Origin: Vibrio mytili
GTDB lineage: Bacteria > Pseudomonadota > Gammaproteobacteria > Enterobacterales > Vibrionaceae
Assembly: GCF_000830505.1 (NCBI RefSeq)
Contig: NZ_JXOK01000049.1
Span: 206,156 to 270,155, forward strand
Length of the DNA: 64,000 nt
Direction of reading: 5' to 3'
Part shown: positions 1 through 8,277 of the stretch, piece after piece
Layout of the letters: the number at the start of each line of letters is the position of its first letter
How positions within the stretch are numbered: position 1 is the stretch's first letter
Notes under the pieces: generated by a model
The model's input: only the letters and a program-made list of their open reading frames with translations
Told to the model about the DNA's origin: nothing
The model's database searches: none
Program-made: the position numbers and the translations under genes

Positions 1-751
1 GCTTAAACGTCTCTGGAGGACAAACTTGAATGATTTCGACATTTTGGGGTGGATGAGCGATCAGCTCTAACGCTTGGTTATAGCGAACCTCTCTCGTTAG
101 CATCGGAGTTATAAGAGCAGGCGTCTCTTTGAGCATACGCTTGATGATTGGTGAGAACTTAGGTTTGGGCTTACGGTAGCTGGCAGGCCGGCTGCGTAAT
201 ACCATTATTTTTTTAGCGCCCCGCTTGATGGCTTCTGCTATCGGAATCGCATCAGAAACGCCTCCGTCTACATATCTGGTGCCATTTAGCATCACACCGT
301 TACGATAAAGAATAGGTAAAGCGCTGCTTGCTTTCATCGTTTCGGTAAGCATATCGACGTTTGGCGTTAGATACTCTGCCTTACCATTATCTTGACGAGT
401 CACACCGAGAAAGAATGGCCGAGGATCTGCGGCCAGCACGGATTTATCAATGCCAAGCTCATCAATAGTGACATCCCACATCCAATCTAAGTCCATGACA
501 TTGCCGCCGCGAAATAAGCGACTAGGAGTGATGAATTCATTCCGAAGGCTGTAATCAAGATAGATCTTGAGGTTTCTTCCAGGCATTTTCGCTAAGTAAG
601 CTGCGAGGTTACTGGCACCTGCTGAAACGCCCCAAAAACTGTCAAAAGGAGAGAAGTCCTGGTGTAAAAACTGGTCGAGTATGCCGCAAGAAAATACGCC
701 ACGCATGGCGCCACCCTCAACAATGAGTGCGTTTGGTCCAATTTGTTTCAT
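1..751 (-). CDS. Patatin-like phospholipase (3' end outside window)
   Basis: The reading frame starts at the ATG complementary to 749-751 and runs off the left edge, so about 250 residues are seen. It carries the patatin signatures: an oxyanion-hole glycine stretch GGAMRG near residue 14, the nucleophile elbow GVSAGAS near residue 43 (catalytic serine in GxSxG) and the catalytic DGG near residue 150 (VDGGVSDAIP). These fit a cytosolic lipid acyl hydrolase related to the uncharacterised E. coli YjjU. There is no signal peptide. The substrate cannot be told from sequence. Family assignment is secure, the physiological role is not. Confidence 0.9.
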   Translation of the reverse strand, partial: MKQIGPNALIVEGGAMRGVFSCGILDQFLHQDFSPFDSFWGVSAGASNLAAYLAKMPGRNLKIYLDYSLRNEFITPSRLFRGGNVMDLDWMWDVTIDELGIDKSVLAADPRPFFLGVTRQDNGKAEYLTPNVDMLTETMKASSALPILYRNGVMLNGTRYVDGGVSDAIPIAEAIKRGAKKIMVLRSRPASYRKPKPKFSPIIKRMLKETPALITPMLTREVRYNQALELIAHPPQNVEIIQVCPPETFK

Positions 752-928
752 CTACCGTTCTCATCCATCATGAATTGAAATTTTTACGTATAAATACCGT
801 CTTATTATTGAGACTCTCAATGGTGTACCTTTTGCTTTTTATGGCTACGCTTAAGAATCAGGCTTTAAAGCAATCTGAATAAATGAAAGCAGTACTAAGT
901 AAGTCAAATTCTGACACGAGGTGACGGT

Positions 929-1003
929 ATGAACCTGCAAGCAAAGATTATCGAATATGCTTTAGCAATTACTGGATTACTGATGACAGGCATTGCCCTC
1001 TGA
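929..1003 (+). CDS. Possible 24-residue hydrophobic small protein
   Basis: A short frame, too small for usual gene callers, begins MNLQAKIIEYAL and ends in GLLMTGIAL. A good ribosome-binding site (GAGGTGA) sits 4 bases before the ATG. The C-terminal two-thirds could form one membrane helix. The stop codon lies inside the 5' arm of a 10-bp hairpin (996-1021). I do not recognise a family; a small membrane protein or a type I toxin-like peptide are both possible. Support is only the ribosome-binding site, the hydrophobicity and the hairpin. Confidence 0.35.
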   Translation: MNLQAKIIEYALAITGLLMTGIAL

Positions 1004-1021
1004 ATACTCTGATTCAGAGGG
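996..1021 (+). terminator. Hairpin at the end of the 24-aa frame
   Basis: CCCTCTGAAT (996-1005) pairs perfectly with ATTCAGAGGG (1012-1021) around a 6-base loop. The nearest T tract is about 20 bases on (1039-1044), so it is not a textbook intrinsic terminator. It may end the short transcript or protect its 3' end, and it also separates it from the convergent yccF. Confidence 0.4.
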
Positions 1022-1065
1022 GCATGGTATTCGATTAGGTTTTTCTCGACGAGTTTTATAACCAG

Positions 1066-1497
1066 TTAGCGACGAGCGTTATATCGTGCCATAGCAGCAT
1101 CTTCCGAGGAGACGACTGTTTTACCAATTGGTGCCAGGGAGATCACCGCAAGTTTCAGGTGTTGAAGCGCAAATGGAATACCGATGATTGTGACGAAGCA
1201 CGCCACAGCGGATGCAATATGTCCGATCGCTAACCAGATTCCTGCAAATACAAACCAAATGATATTACCGATGATCCCGAGCGGGCTAGTGCCGATGTCC
1301 ATTTCATTGGTCAGTTCATCGCGTGAAACGGCTTCTTTACCAAATGGGAAAAAGGAAAAATTACCCATAACGATACACGCGCGTCCCCAAGGAATGCCGA
1401 TAATACTGATGAACGCCAAGATGCCGAAAAACCACCATAGCAATCCCATAAATACGCCACCAAACACAAACCAGATAATGTTACCGAGTGTTCTCAT
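1066..1497 (-). CDS. yccF: YccF family inner membrane protein
   Basis: The 143-residue protein has the duplicated YccF pattern: two copies of a GNIIWFVF segment (near residues 5 and 77), each followed by a hydrophobic stretch and a GIP turn (IGIPWGRA near 34, IGIPFALQ near 106). Four membrane helices are likely. Length is normal for the family. The function of YccF is unknown; in some bacteria the domain accompanies ion-channel or stress genes. Monocistronic by position. Confidence 0.9.
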   Translation of the reverse strand: MRTLGNIIWFVFGGVFMGLLWWFFGILAFISIIGIPWGRACIVMGNFSFFPFGKEAVSRDELTNEMDIGTSPLGIIGNIIWFVFAGIWLAIGHIASAVACFVTIIGIPFALQHLKLAVISLAPIGKTVVSSEDAAMARYNARR

Positions 1498-1710
1498 TTT
1501 ATTTCCTATTGCTAATATACGTTTGAAGATCGACTGCGTAACTTTCTATACTAACTAACCCATGCTATACCAACTAAACCATGTTGTTATCCAGATTAAG
1601 CGACGCTAATCGATTTTAATCATTTCATATTGTTAGGTTAAGTATGTCACATAAATCTTAACAGAGTATGAATAATGTTGAGTAAAACCACGGTGAGAAA
1701 ATATAGAAGA

Positions 1711-1736
1711 CTCAACAGTAATCCTCAACAGTAATC
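1711..1736. repeat. Perfect tandem duplication of 13 bp
   Basis: CTCAACAGTAATC occurs twice head to tail (1711-1723 and 1724-1736) in the non-coding stretch between yccF and the Gfo/Idh gene. The rest of 1498-1774 shows no gene. Confidence 0.7.
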
Positions 1737-1774
1737 AAAGCGGCTTGGGTTTACGAAGCATCGCGAAAGTGGCC

Positions 1775-2701
1775 TCATAAATCACGCTCAATTTTGTTGC
1801 AAATGGCTTCTGCAAGTTGGTGAGTCGCGATATTGCGCTCAATGACATTGCTGGCCATTTTTCCACTTTCAATGACCTTAAACCAATCTAACAGCATTGT
1901 GTGGAAGCCTTTGCTTGTTAGCATCGGGGTCCAATCTTTTAAGCTGAGTTTCTGTTCTTGGTTGCCTTGCCACAATTTACCTTCGACAAAAGAATCAAAC
2001 TCGAGCGCCTTGTTTGAAAAACAAGCCTGAACGCGTTCAGAAGTAATGCCAAACTGACGATTCATCGAAGCGTGAAGCAACGTGTCACCGTGTTGCCACT
2101 GCACATCTAGGCGTGCCAATTGCTTTTCATCATACTGATGGGTGATGTACACGTCTTTGGGCTCGGTTTTTGCTCCTACGTTGACACTGTCTAATGGATG
2201 AATGAAATCATCAAAAATAAATGTACGAACATCACCAGGTTGGTTATACCGATGTTTTTCCCAGCGAAGCGATTTGAGTGCTGAGATATCACCACTTTGC
2301 ACGTTGCCCATGTGTTGATTGTATAGGGGAATGTGTCGACGATTGAATCCTACGTAAAGTGGTTGAACTGCTTGTGCGGCCGTTTCATAGAGTCTTTCGA
2401 CGTCTGCTGCGTTGTCCGCGAGCGGTTTATCAACAAAAGTCGGAATGCCTTGTTTTAAAAAGTATTCAGAGATTTGGACGTGGATATCTGTTGCTGCGTG
2501 AATCATGACGGCATCAACACCAAAGCTGGTTAGTTGTTGATAATTCTGACAGGTTTCTGTGATGCGGTATTGTCTCGCTAATAAGGCTAACGTTTCTGCA
2601 TTCCTTGTGCACAGTACTAGCTCAACGTTGGCGAACTGAGTAATGATCGGAAGATACGCTTTTTGGGCGATATCTCCCAATCCAATGATGCCTATTTTCA
2701 T
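1775..2701 (-). CDS. Gfo/Idh/MocA family oxidoreductase (YceM/MviM-like)
   Basis: A 308-residue NAD(P)-dependent oxidoreductase. The start chosen is MKIGIIGLGD at 2701, which puts the Rossmann glycine motif GLGDIAQKAY at the N terminus and is preceded by AAGGATC; an upstream in-frame start at 2746 would add 15 residues and run through a transcription terminator. The family motif is seen as DKPLADN near residue 100, where the DKP aligns with the usual EKP lysine. The C-terminal half is the substrate-binding alpha/beta domain. Substrate unknown. It lies just downstream of the CBM48 gene, separated by a strong terminator, so it is probably transcribed alone. Confidence 0.88.
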   Translation of the reverse strand: MKIGIIGLGDIAQKAYLPIITQFANVELVLCTRNAETLALLARQYRITETCQNYQQLTSFGVDAVMIHAATDIHVQISEYFLKQGIPTFVDKPLADNAADVERLYETAAQAVQPLYVGFNRRHIPLYNQHMGNVQSGDISALKSLRWEKHRYNQPGDVRTFIFDDFIHPLDSVNVGAKTEPKDVYITHQYDEKQLARLDVQWQHGDTLLHASMNRQFGITSERVQACFSNKALEFDSFVEGKLWQGNQEQKLSLKDWTPMLTSKGFHTMLLDWFKVIESGKMASNVIERNIATHQLAEAICNKIERDL

Positions 2702-2733
2702 CTTGATCCTTCTCTTTCTCGTTATCAGAAAAC

Positions 2734-2756
2734 AAAAAAGGCGCACAAGTGCGCCT
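2734..2756 (-). terminator. Rho-independent terminator of the CBM48 gene
   Basis: On the minus strand an 8-bp perfect stem AGGCGCAC/GTGCGCCT (2739-2756, 2-base loop) is followed by six T (2734-2739). It lies 27 bp after the stop of the gene at 2783-3088. Confidence 0.88.
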
Positions 2757-2782
2757 ATAGTGCTGATTCTATTTTACTGATA

Positions 2783-3088
2783 TTACGCGGTTTGCTGTGA
2801 TGTGCAAACGACGCTGTTATCGCTACCGAGTCCGTTTGGTACGTAGGCATCTGCTTGTGGATCATTTTCCCAGTCTGATTCATCAAGTAAGTAACGAAAC
2901 TGAATGTTTTGTTCCTTCGGTAAGCGTGTTTTGAACTTAAATTGACCGCTAGTCTTGACCAGTTTCATCGGTTCAGGTTGCCAGTCATTAAAATCGCCTG
3001 CAATTTTGACTGATTTCCACTGCTGTTTATCGAGTTCAAAGGTGACTTCGACTTCATCTTTGGTTTTGAAAAATCTTTTTTTAAGCAT
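2783..3088 (-). CDS. Small glycogen-binding-domain (CBM48/isoamylase early set) protein
   Basis: The 101-residue protein is essentially one CBM48/AMPK-type glycogen-binding fold: the signatures AGDFNDWQPEPMKL (residues 30-43) and FRYLLD (near 64), then NDPQADAYVPNGLGSDNSVV at the end. No catalytic domain is present, so it may target glycogen or act as an accessory factor. The start ATG is preceded by AAGGGAATAACC. It ends at a strong terminator. Free-standing CBM48 proteins of this size are common in gamma-proteobacteria and are of unknown role. Confidence 0.88.
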   Translation of the reverse strand: MLKKRFFKTKDEVEVTFELDKQQWKSVKIAGDFNDWQPEPMKLVKTSGQFKFKTRLPKEQNIQFRYLLDESDWENDPQADAYVPNGLGSDNSVVCTSQQTA

Positions 3089-3320
3089 TGGTTATTCCCT
3101 TGGTTTGCGCAAAAACTGCTCTAACTATTACTCAGCTTTCATACTGATTTCAAGTTTTATCAGCGCTACGGTAGGTGAATAAGTGGGAATTATTAGCTCT
3201 AAGAATGGTTCGCGATCAAAGGAGTTTTAATCTTGAGCTTTATGTCTTACAGGTATATACGGTCTATCGTATTGATATTATTTAAGTCTGGCTCGATTGA
3301 GTTTGAGTGGATGGACAATA

Positions 3321-3345
3321 CAAAAAGCCGCACAAGGGTGCGGCT
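3321..3345 (-). terminator. Rho-independent terminator of ribB
   Basis: Minus-strand stem AGCCGCAC/GTGCGGCT (3326-3345, 4-base loop) followed by a T tract (3322-3325), 22 bp after the ribB stop. Confidence 0.88.
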
Positions 3346-3366
3346 CAGAGAAGCATTAGGGGCGCT

Positions 3367-4023
3367 TTAGGCCAGCTTCGAATCAAACGCTAGACGGTAC
3401 GTCACCATATCTTCAATGGTTAAAACCGGCATGTTATGCAGGCGCCCAAAGGCAACGAGCTCTGGGGTTTTCGCCATGGTGCCATCGGGGTTCGTAATTT
3501 CACATAGTACGCCAGCTGGCTGAAGCCCCGCCATTTGCATTAAATCAACCGTCCCTTCTGTATGGCCTCGACGAGTCATCACACCTCCTGGACGTGCGCG
3601 TAGCGGGAATACGTGTCCTGGCCGAGCTAGGTCTTCTGGTCTTGCCTCTGGGTTGGCAGCCGTTTTGATGGTTGTCACGCGATCGGCTGCGGATACCCCA
3701 GTCGTGACACCCACTTTCGCTTCGATAGAAACCGTAAACGCGGTTTGATTCGCACTGTTGTTGTCCACTACCATTGGAGGAAGATCCAGTTTATCTGCTT
3801 GGATGTCGGTCAGACACAGACAAACGATACCGCTGCATTCGCGGATCATTAAAGCCATTTGTTCGTTGGTTAAGTGTTCAACGGAATAGATGATGTCGCC
3901 TTCATTTTCGCGATCTTCATCATCAAGGAGAATGACGCCGCGACCTTCTTGAAGGGCAGTAAGTGCGTTTTCAACACGGGTAACTGGGTTGCCAAATTCG
4001 GCAAGTAGAGATGACTGATTCAT
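3367..4023 (-). CDS. ribB: 3,4-dihydroxy-2-butanone-4-phosphate synthase
   Basis: RibB converts ribulose 5-phosphate to the four-carbon precursor of riboflavin plus formate. The 218-residue length is that of the stand-alone enzyme, with no GTP cyclohydrolase II fused. Visible signatures are [13 protein letters not shown] (acidic loop, near residue 33, metal and substrate binding), the active-site ECSG near 63, and [20 protein letters not shown] then GHTEGTVDL (near 135-162, phosphate and metal ligands). It is preceded by an FMN riboswitch and followed by an intrinsic terminator, so it is a single-gene unit under feedback control by FMN. Confidence 0.98.
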   Translation of the reverse strand: MNQSSLLAEFGNPVTRVENALTALQEGRGVILLDDEDRENEGDIIYSVEHLTNEQMALMIRECSGIVCLCLTDIQADKLDLPPMVVDNNSANQTAFTVSIEAKVGVTTGVSAADRVTTIKTAANPEARPEDLARPGHVFPLRARPGGVMTRRGHTEGTVDLMQMAGLQPAGVLCEITNPDGTMAKTPELVAFGRLHNMPVLTIEDMVTYRLAFDSKLA

Positions 4024-4174
4024 GGTTAACTCCTAAAAATGACCAGAATCAGGGCGGTATGAGAGATCACGACCTACATACGAGTAGAGCTCATGTACAT
4101 AATGCGATCAAAAAGAAACACCACAGCATTTCCCTAACCACGTTAGCTTTTCTCTACGTGGAGTGGGATTGCTG

Positions 4175-4314
4175 GTGCATTCTTATTCTCTTTCATCCGG
4201 ACTATAACCGTCGGCTCTGGCATCTCACCAGATCTGCTGACCTCGACGAATCGAGCGCTCGCGGGCTCACTCAAAAGAGTATACCGCCGGTGGGGAATTT
4301 CGCCCCGCCCTGAG
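4175..4314 (-). promoter_or_regulatory. FMN riboswitch (RFN element) in the ribB leader
   Basis: On the minus strand the conserved RFN blocks appear in order: AGGGCGGGGCGAAATTCCCC, CACCGGCGGTA, AGCCCGCGAGCG, GGTCAGCAGATC, TGGTGAGATGCCAGAGCCG, ACGGTTATAGTCCGGATG and AAAGAGAATA. The remaining 150 bp of leader before ribB (4024-4174) contains a CCACGT...ACGTGG stem that could be part of the expression platform. Rising FMN should switch ribB off. The boundaries are set by motif and could shift by a few bases. Confidence 0.96.
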
Positions 4315-4499
4315 AACAATTAATTGTGATGTCAGATCTTATTAACGCAGATGGCTGACGAGGGCATCTTACAACAGTTTTTTCACTAGGTTGAATAATT
4401 CGATAAAAAATTGTGTTGTTGCTATAAAAAGTTGTAGCTACAACACAAAAATTAGTACCAAAAGATTTAACGACGAGCGCTAGCAAACTATCGCAAAAG

Positions 4500-5117
4500 C
4501 TATCGACGAAAAAAGTCAGTGCGGATGAAGTGGTCTATCTGCGCTGGTACAAAGGTGTTGTAGAGTAGACTCGTGTGTGTTTGCTTCGCCTCGATATGAT
4601 CTTGCATACCGTCTAAGCGGGTTTCTTCCACTGTGACGGTACCATCGGACATAATATTGTCGTCACGGATAAGTAACGGGCGAGCACCAATCGGCAACGT
4701 GCCCGCGATACTGCCGAGTTTCTGCGGAAAATCCCATCTGTCCTCGTGTTTATTCAGCCCATGACGTGGCGAATTACCCAAGATTGCTCCTAAACCCAGG
4801 TCTTTGATTCGAGTGACGATGGATGCGCCTTTAAGGGGAGAGCCGATGGCGACAACATGTGAAATCAAACTCGTGGCCGGTTTCCTCGAAGCAAGGTAGC
4901 GCTTAATCATCAACCCGCCTAAGCTATGCCCTACCAATACGTTACCGGTCAGTGGATTCAGTGCACGGTCAATGGTTTCGAAAAGCGTCTCTTCATTGAT
5001 TGAAACGGTGTTGTAACTGATAACTTGGGTGTCGTAGCCTAACTTACGTAATTTTTTACTCAGCGGTTGCATGACCAGTCCATGCATGTATAGGCCATGT
5101 AGAATGATTATTTTCAT
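4500..5117 (-). CDS. Alpha/beta hydrolase, lipase-like
   Basis: The 205-residue protein opens with MKIIILHGLYMHG (oxyanion HG) and has the nucleophile elbow GHSLGG near residue 64 (catalytic Ser). Candidates for the acid and base are a D near SDGTVTVEE and the H in the C-terminal DHIEAKQTHTSLL. It resembles the PGAP1/lipase class 2 esterases of Vibrio. There is no signal peptide. It is followed by the ribB leader and preceded by the MFS/PlsC fusion on the same strand. Confidence 0.82.
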   Translation of the reverse strand: MKIIILHGLYMHGLVMQPLSKKLRKLGYDTQVISYNTVSINEETLFETIDRALNPLTGNVLVGHSLGGLMIKRYLASRKPATSLISHVVAIGSPLKGASIVTRIKDLGLGAILGNSPRHGLNKHEDRWDFPQKLGSIAGTLPIGARPLLIRDDNIMSDGTVTVEETRLDGMQDHIEAKQTHTSLLYNTFVPAQIDHFIRTDFFRR

Positions 5118-5204
5118 GTAATCTCCGGCAACATATTAAGACACATGACTTAAGAAAAATTGCAGTCAAAGTGCCTTAGGTATCTTACTCTAAATCGAAT
5201 ATGA

Positions 5205-7064
5205 CTACTTGCAAGTGATTAACAAATCTTGCACTTTTTGTTGAAGAGTATGGCGATTTAAGGATGCAGAGCTCTGTCGTTGACCAATGTTTACCTCAAT
5301 TTTTGACCAAAATCGAGTTGGCAAACGAGTCAGTGCATGGCCGTTTTTGTGGCTAAAAAAGGACCCCCATAGACCTTTTAAAGCGATTGGAATCACTGGA
5401 ACAGGCGTGCGCTGTAGGATTTTTTCTACGCCAGGTCGAAATTCACCCATTTCGCCATCTGATGTCAAACGACCTTCAGGAAAAATACAAACAATTTCAC
5501 CGTTGCTTAGGGCTTGTTCTATCTGTAAAAAGGCGTTCTTGTATGTTGGTGCACATCGACGTGGAGAACAAATTGGAATGACACCTGCGTGGCGGAAAAC
5601 GTGTTTCAAAAGCGGTAGTTCGCTGATTGATTTATCCATAACAAAACGGACAGGGCGAGTTGAAGCTCCCATTAAAATAAGCGCATCCACGTAGCTCACG
5701 TGATTAGCGACAATCAGAGCAGCGCCTCTGTCAGGAATGAACTGCCTACCTTTCACTGTCACGCGGTACATGAAGTGACTGAGTAAATAACTGACAAATC
5801 GTTGTGTAAACTCGGGCACTTGGTGATAAACATAAATGGCAACCAAAAAATTACCCAATGCCATCAGGCTAAAAAGCTCAACAATGGATAAACCCAATAC
5901 GCTCAGTACAAATATTGAGATTAAAGCAGAGGCAACCATAAACAAAGCGTTCATAATGTTATTAGCAGCAATCGCTTGAGCACATTCTTCTGCGTTTGAG
6001 CGAGATTGAATGAACGCATACAGTGGTACGATAAACACGCCACCACTGACCCCAACGAAGAAGAGGTCAAACATAACTCGCAAGTGTTGAGGATCCGCGA
6101 TAAAACGGTGTACGTCATAGTACTGACCGATAAGAACATGGTGAGGTATTGCCCACATTAAATCCATACCAAACAAGGTTAAACCAAGGATGCCAAAAGG
6201 CAGAATACCAAGCTCGACATGATTGAAAGAGAGTTTCTCACATAGCCATGACCCCGTTGCTATGCCAATAGAAAACAGTGCGAGTAACAAAGATACAACG
6301 CTGCTGTCGGCATTTATATGCACTCGAGCGAAGCTTGGGAACTGTGTTAGGTAGGTTGCCCCCATAAACCAAAACCAACTGATAGCAAGAATAGACATCC
6401 AAACACCGCGTTGCTTCTGAGCGATATTTAACGTCTTTTTGATCCCCAATATCGCAGAAAATGTGACTTGTTTTTTCGCTTGGCTCGGTAACGGAGGAAT
6501 ATTGACGCTACTTAGAAATCCCATGATAGAGAGAAGTACGACTAAACATGAAGCGATGGAAGGTCCGTTGGGCTGGGTTAGCAGCAGTCCTGCCGTTAAT
6601 GTGCCAATCAGGATAGAAAGAAAAGTCCCCATTTCGACCCAAGCGTTGCCTTTCATTAACTCATTTGCTTTTAAAGCCTGGGGAAGCAACGCGTACTTGA
6701 CTGGCCCAAAGTAAGCGGACTGTGTGCCAGTCAAAAAGAGCAGGATCAACATGAGAGTGGCACTTTGGGTCATGATAGCGATGGCGGCAAAGGTCATGAT
6801 TATAAGCTCGGAAAGCTTTAAACGACGAATGAGCTTGGCTTTGTCCATGTTGTCTGCGATTGCGCCTGCGTGAGCCGAGAACAAAAAGAAAGGGAGGATA
6901 AATAAGCCCGCGGCAAGGTTAACGAAAAGATTCGTTGATAAAGGTGATGCATCCATAAAACCGTACGTCACCATTAACAATAGAATGTTTTTGTAGACGT
7001 TATCATTGAGTGCCCCGAAACACTGGGTGAGAAAAAATGGGAAAAAGCGTTTTGAAAAAAACAT
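5205..7064 (-). CDS. MFS (LplT-like) transporter fused to PlsC acyltransferase
   Basis: A 619-residue fusion. Residues 1 to about 410 are a 12-helix major-facilitator domain starting FFPFFLTQCFGALNDNVYKN, the signature of the LplT lysophospholipid flippase. Residues about 425-619 form a PlsC/Aas acyltransferase with the catalytic NHVSYVD (NHx4D, near 446), the glycerol-phosphate site EGRLTSDG (near 530) and PVIPIAL. Family knowledge suggests it imports lysophospholipid and re-acylates it at the inner membrane. The acyl-ACP synthetase (AMP-binding) domain of E. coli Aas is absent, so acyl donors must come from elsewhere. An XRE regulator lies upstream on the same strand. Confidence 0.9.
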   Translation of the reverse strand: MFFSKRFFPFFLTQCFGALNDNVYKNILLLMVTYGFMDASPLSTNLFVNLAAGLFILPFFLFSAHAGAIADNMDKAKLIRRLKLSELIIMTFAAIAIMTQSATLMLILLFLTGTQSAYFGPVKYALLPQALKANELMKGNAWVEMGTFLSILIGTLTAGLLLTQPNGPSIASCLVVLLSIMGFLSSVNIPPLPSQAKKQVTFSAILGIKKTLNIAQKQRGVWMSILAISWFWFMGATYLTQFPSFARVHINADSSVVSLLLALFSIGIATGSWLCEKLSFNHVELGILPFGILGLTLFGMDLMWAIPHHVLIGQYYDVHRFIADPQHLRVMFDLFFVGVSGGVFIVPLYAFIQSRSNAEECAQAIAANNIMNALFMVASALISIFVLSVLGLSIVELFSLMALGNFLVAIYVYHQVPEFTQRFVSYLLSHFMYRVTVKGRQFIPDRGAALIVANHVSYVDALILMGASTRPVRFVMDKSISELPLLKHVFRHAGVIPICSPRRCAPTYKNAFLQIEQALSNGEIVCIFPEGRLTSDGEMGEFRPGVEKILQRTPVPVIPIALKGLWGSFFSHKNGHALTRLPTRFWSKIEVNIGQRQSSASLNRHTLQQKVQDLLITCK

Positions 7065-7118
7065 GTTAGCTCCATCAGAACAAAGTTATTTCGATGTGAG
7101 CACTTTATGTGTTGTGAG

Positions 7119-7180
7119 ATGATAAGCCAGTTGCACGTTGGAAGTTACAATATAAGTAACTAATGGTGACTTATCATATG
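7119..7180. promoter_or_regulatory. Nested inverted repeats between XRE gene and MFS/PlsC gene
   Basis: AGTTAC (7143-7148) and GTAACT (7156-7161) form one inverted repeat; it is flanked by TGATAAG near 7119 and CTTATCA near 7174. The position upstream of the MFS/PlsC start makes an operator, perhaps of the adjacent XRE protein, a reasonable guess. No experimental pattern is known to me. Confidence 0.35.
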
Positions 7181-7208
7181 GCTTTGGCTTGTTGGGTTAT
7201 CAATATTA

Positions 7209-7958
7209 TTACTTTATGTCTGGCGTTCGCTCCCATGGTTTAAACAGTGGAAATGTCCATTGGCGCATGGCGATAACTAAAGAAGTACCGTGTTTTTCTG
7301 TCATATCCAACTCATTGTCGTTGTCACAAGCTTGATAAAATTCTTCGATCACCTTTTGCAATTTGCGCTGCAGTTTTTTGTTGGTTTGGGTGCTCATTAA
7401 CCCCGTGGCCATCGATAGTTTTTCTCCTTCAGAAGAGAAATAACTATTGAAAAATGCTTCCTGAACCTGGCGCTGGAAAAAAAGCTGGATAGGACCACCT
7501 ACTTGCCATTGAAAATTGGGTGATATTTTTAAACGGATTTTATTGCCGGGTAGTAGCTCAATAATGTTGAGTCGGTCTAACTGAGCCAGTTTTTGTATTA
7601 GCTCCGGAGTGCTGAATGTATATTGCTCAATGATTTGATTGAACTGATACCCATTCACAACACAAATTGCGACCAGTAATAATGCTTTGTCTTCGACGAG
7701 TTGTTTCTCTTGTTCTAAAGTGAGCGAGTCTAAGCGCTTATCTTGCGAAACTGCGATCATAAACAGCGCCGTCATGTCTATTCCGATCAATTGGCAGATA
7801 CGCTCCAAGCGCTCGAGACTGATTTGGTGCCCTTCTGCCAGAAGACGTTTTACGCTTCCTTCGCTGAGTTCAAGGTGTTTTGCAACATCGGCATAGTGGA
7901 TGCCAGAGAGTTTTAGTTGGCGTTTAAGTACTTTAATCAGGGCTTGGCTTTGTGACAT
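7209..7958 (-). CDS. XRE-family helix-turn-helix regulator
   Basis: A 249-residue protein with an N-terminal HTH (residues about 8-60): YADVAKHLELSEGSVKRLLAEG then SLERLERICQLIG, typical of XRE/Cro folds. The remaining 190 residues are a predicted helical effector domain with no motif I recognise. It sits head-to-tail upstream of the MFS/PlsC gene, its possible target. The plus-strand neighbourhood upstream contains the qrr terminator, so its own promoter must lie within about 8.0 kb. Confidence 0.88.
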   Translation of the reverse strand: MSQSQALIKVLKRQLKLSGIHYADVAKHLELSEGSVKRLLAEGHQISLERLERICQLIGIDMTALFMIAVSQDKRLDSLTLEQEKQLVEDKALLLVAICVVNGYQFNQIIEQYTFSTPELIQKLAQLDRLNIIELLPGNKIRLKISPNFQWQVGGPIQLFFQRQVQEAFFNSYFSSEGEKLSMATGLMSTQTNKKLQRKLQKVIEEFYQACDNDNELDMTEKHGTSLVIAMRQWTFPLFKPWERTPDIK

Positions 7959-8054
7959 TTATCATGTGACCTTTTTGAGCAATTGAAGCAACCATTTTCA
8001 GGTTTATTTGCGTATAGACACATAGAATAACGCTTTATTGCTCTAGATACTGAT

Positions 8055-8089
8055 AAAAAAAGAGCCAATCGCAATTAGTGCGATTGGCT
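8055..8089 (-). terminator. Rho-independent terminator of qrr
   Basis: Minus-strand stem AGCCAATCGCA/TGCGATTGGCT (8063-8089, 5-base loop) followed by seven T. This is the third stem-loop of the Qrr RNA. Confidence 0.93.
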
Positions 8090-8163
8090 TATATATTTGT
8101 GAACAAAATAGAATTCACTAACAACGTCAGTTGGCTAGGTGACCCTCGGCTTAAGAAGGGTCA
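8055..8163 (-). ncRNA. qrr: Qrr quorum-regulatory small RNA
   Basis: Read on the minus strand from 8163, the sequence starts TGACCCTTCTTAAGCCGAGG, giving the 5' hairpin, then the core conserved in all Vibrio Qrr RNAs, CACCTAGCCAACTGACGTTG followed by TTAGTGAA (target-pairing region), and ends in an 11-bp terminator stem plus T tract. The length of about 109 nt is normal for Qrr. Hfq-dependent Qrr RNAs act on luxR/hapR, aphA, luxO and luxMN mRNAs at low cell density. A sigma-54 promoter ends exactly 12 bases upstream and LuxO boxes lie further up. Which Qrr paralogue (1-5) it is cannot be settled from this window. Confidence 0.96.
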
Positions 8164-8173
8164 ATGAATATAA

Positions 8174-8190
8174 TGCACTAAGTGTGCCAA
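8174..8190 (-). promoter_or_regulatory. Sigma-54 promoter of qrr
   Basis: Minus strand TTGGCAC (8184-8190) and GTGCA (8174-8178) give the -24 GG and -12 GC with the required 10-base spacing. The -12 GC lies 12 bases before the TGACCC transcript start. Confidence 0.92.
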
Positions 8191-8251
8191 CTTGAGATTT
8201 GCTAAAAAGCAAGCCAATAAAGGGATATTCTTTCATAAATCTCATTGTTTT

Positions 8252-8277
8252 TTGCAATTTGCAAATGCGATATGCAA
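8252..8277 (-). promoter_or_regulatory. Two LuxO binding sites upstream of qrr
   Basis: TTGCAATTTGCAA (8252-8264) matches the LuxO consensus TTGCAWWWTGCAA perfectly. ATGCGATATGCAA (8265-8277) matches at 11 of 13 positions. They lie about 90-115 bp upstream of the RNA start, the normal place for an enhancer-binding activator of sigma-54. Confidence 0.9.

Noticed and set aside
3233..3370. A 45-codon TTG frame preceded by AAGGAG
   Set aside because: It runs through the ribB terminator and ends inside ribB; no conservation signal.
4011..4486. Frames on both strands over the ribB leader
   Set aside because: The sequence is accounted for by the FMN riboswitch and ribB leader; both frames are by-products of a conserved RNA.
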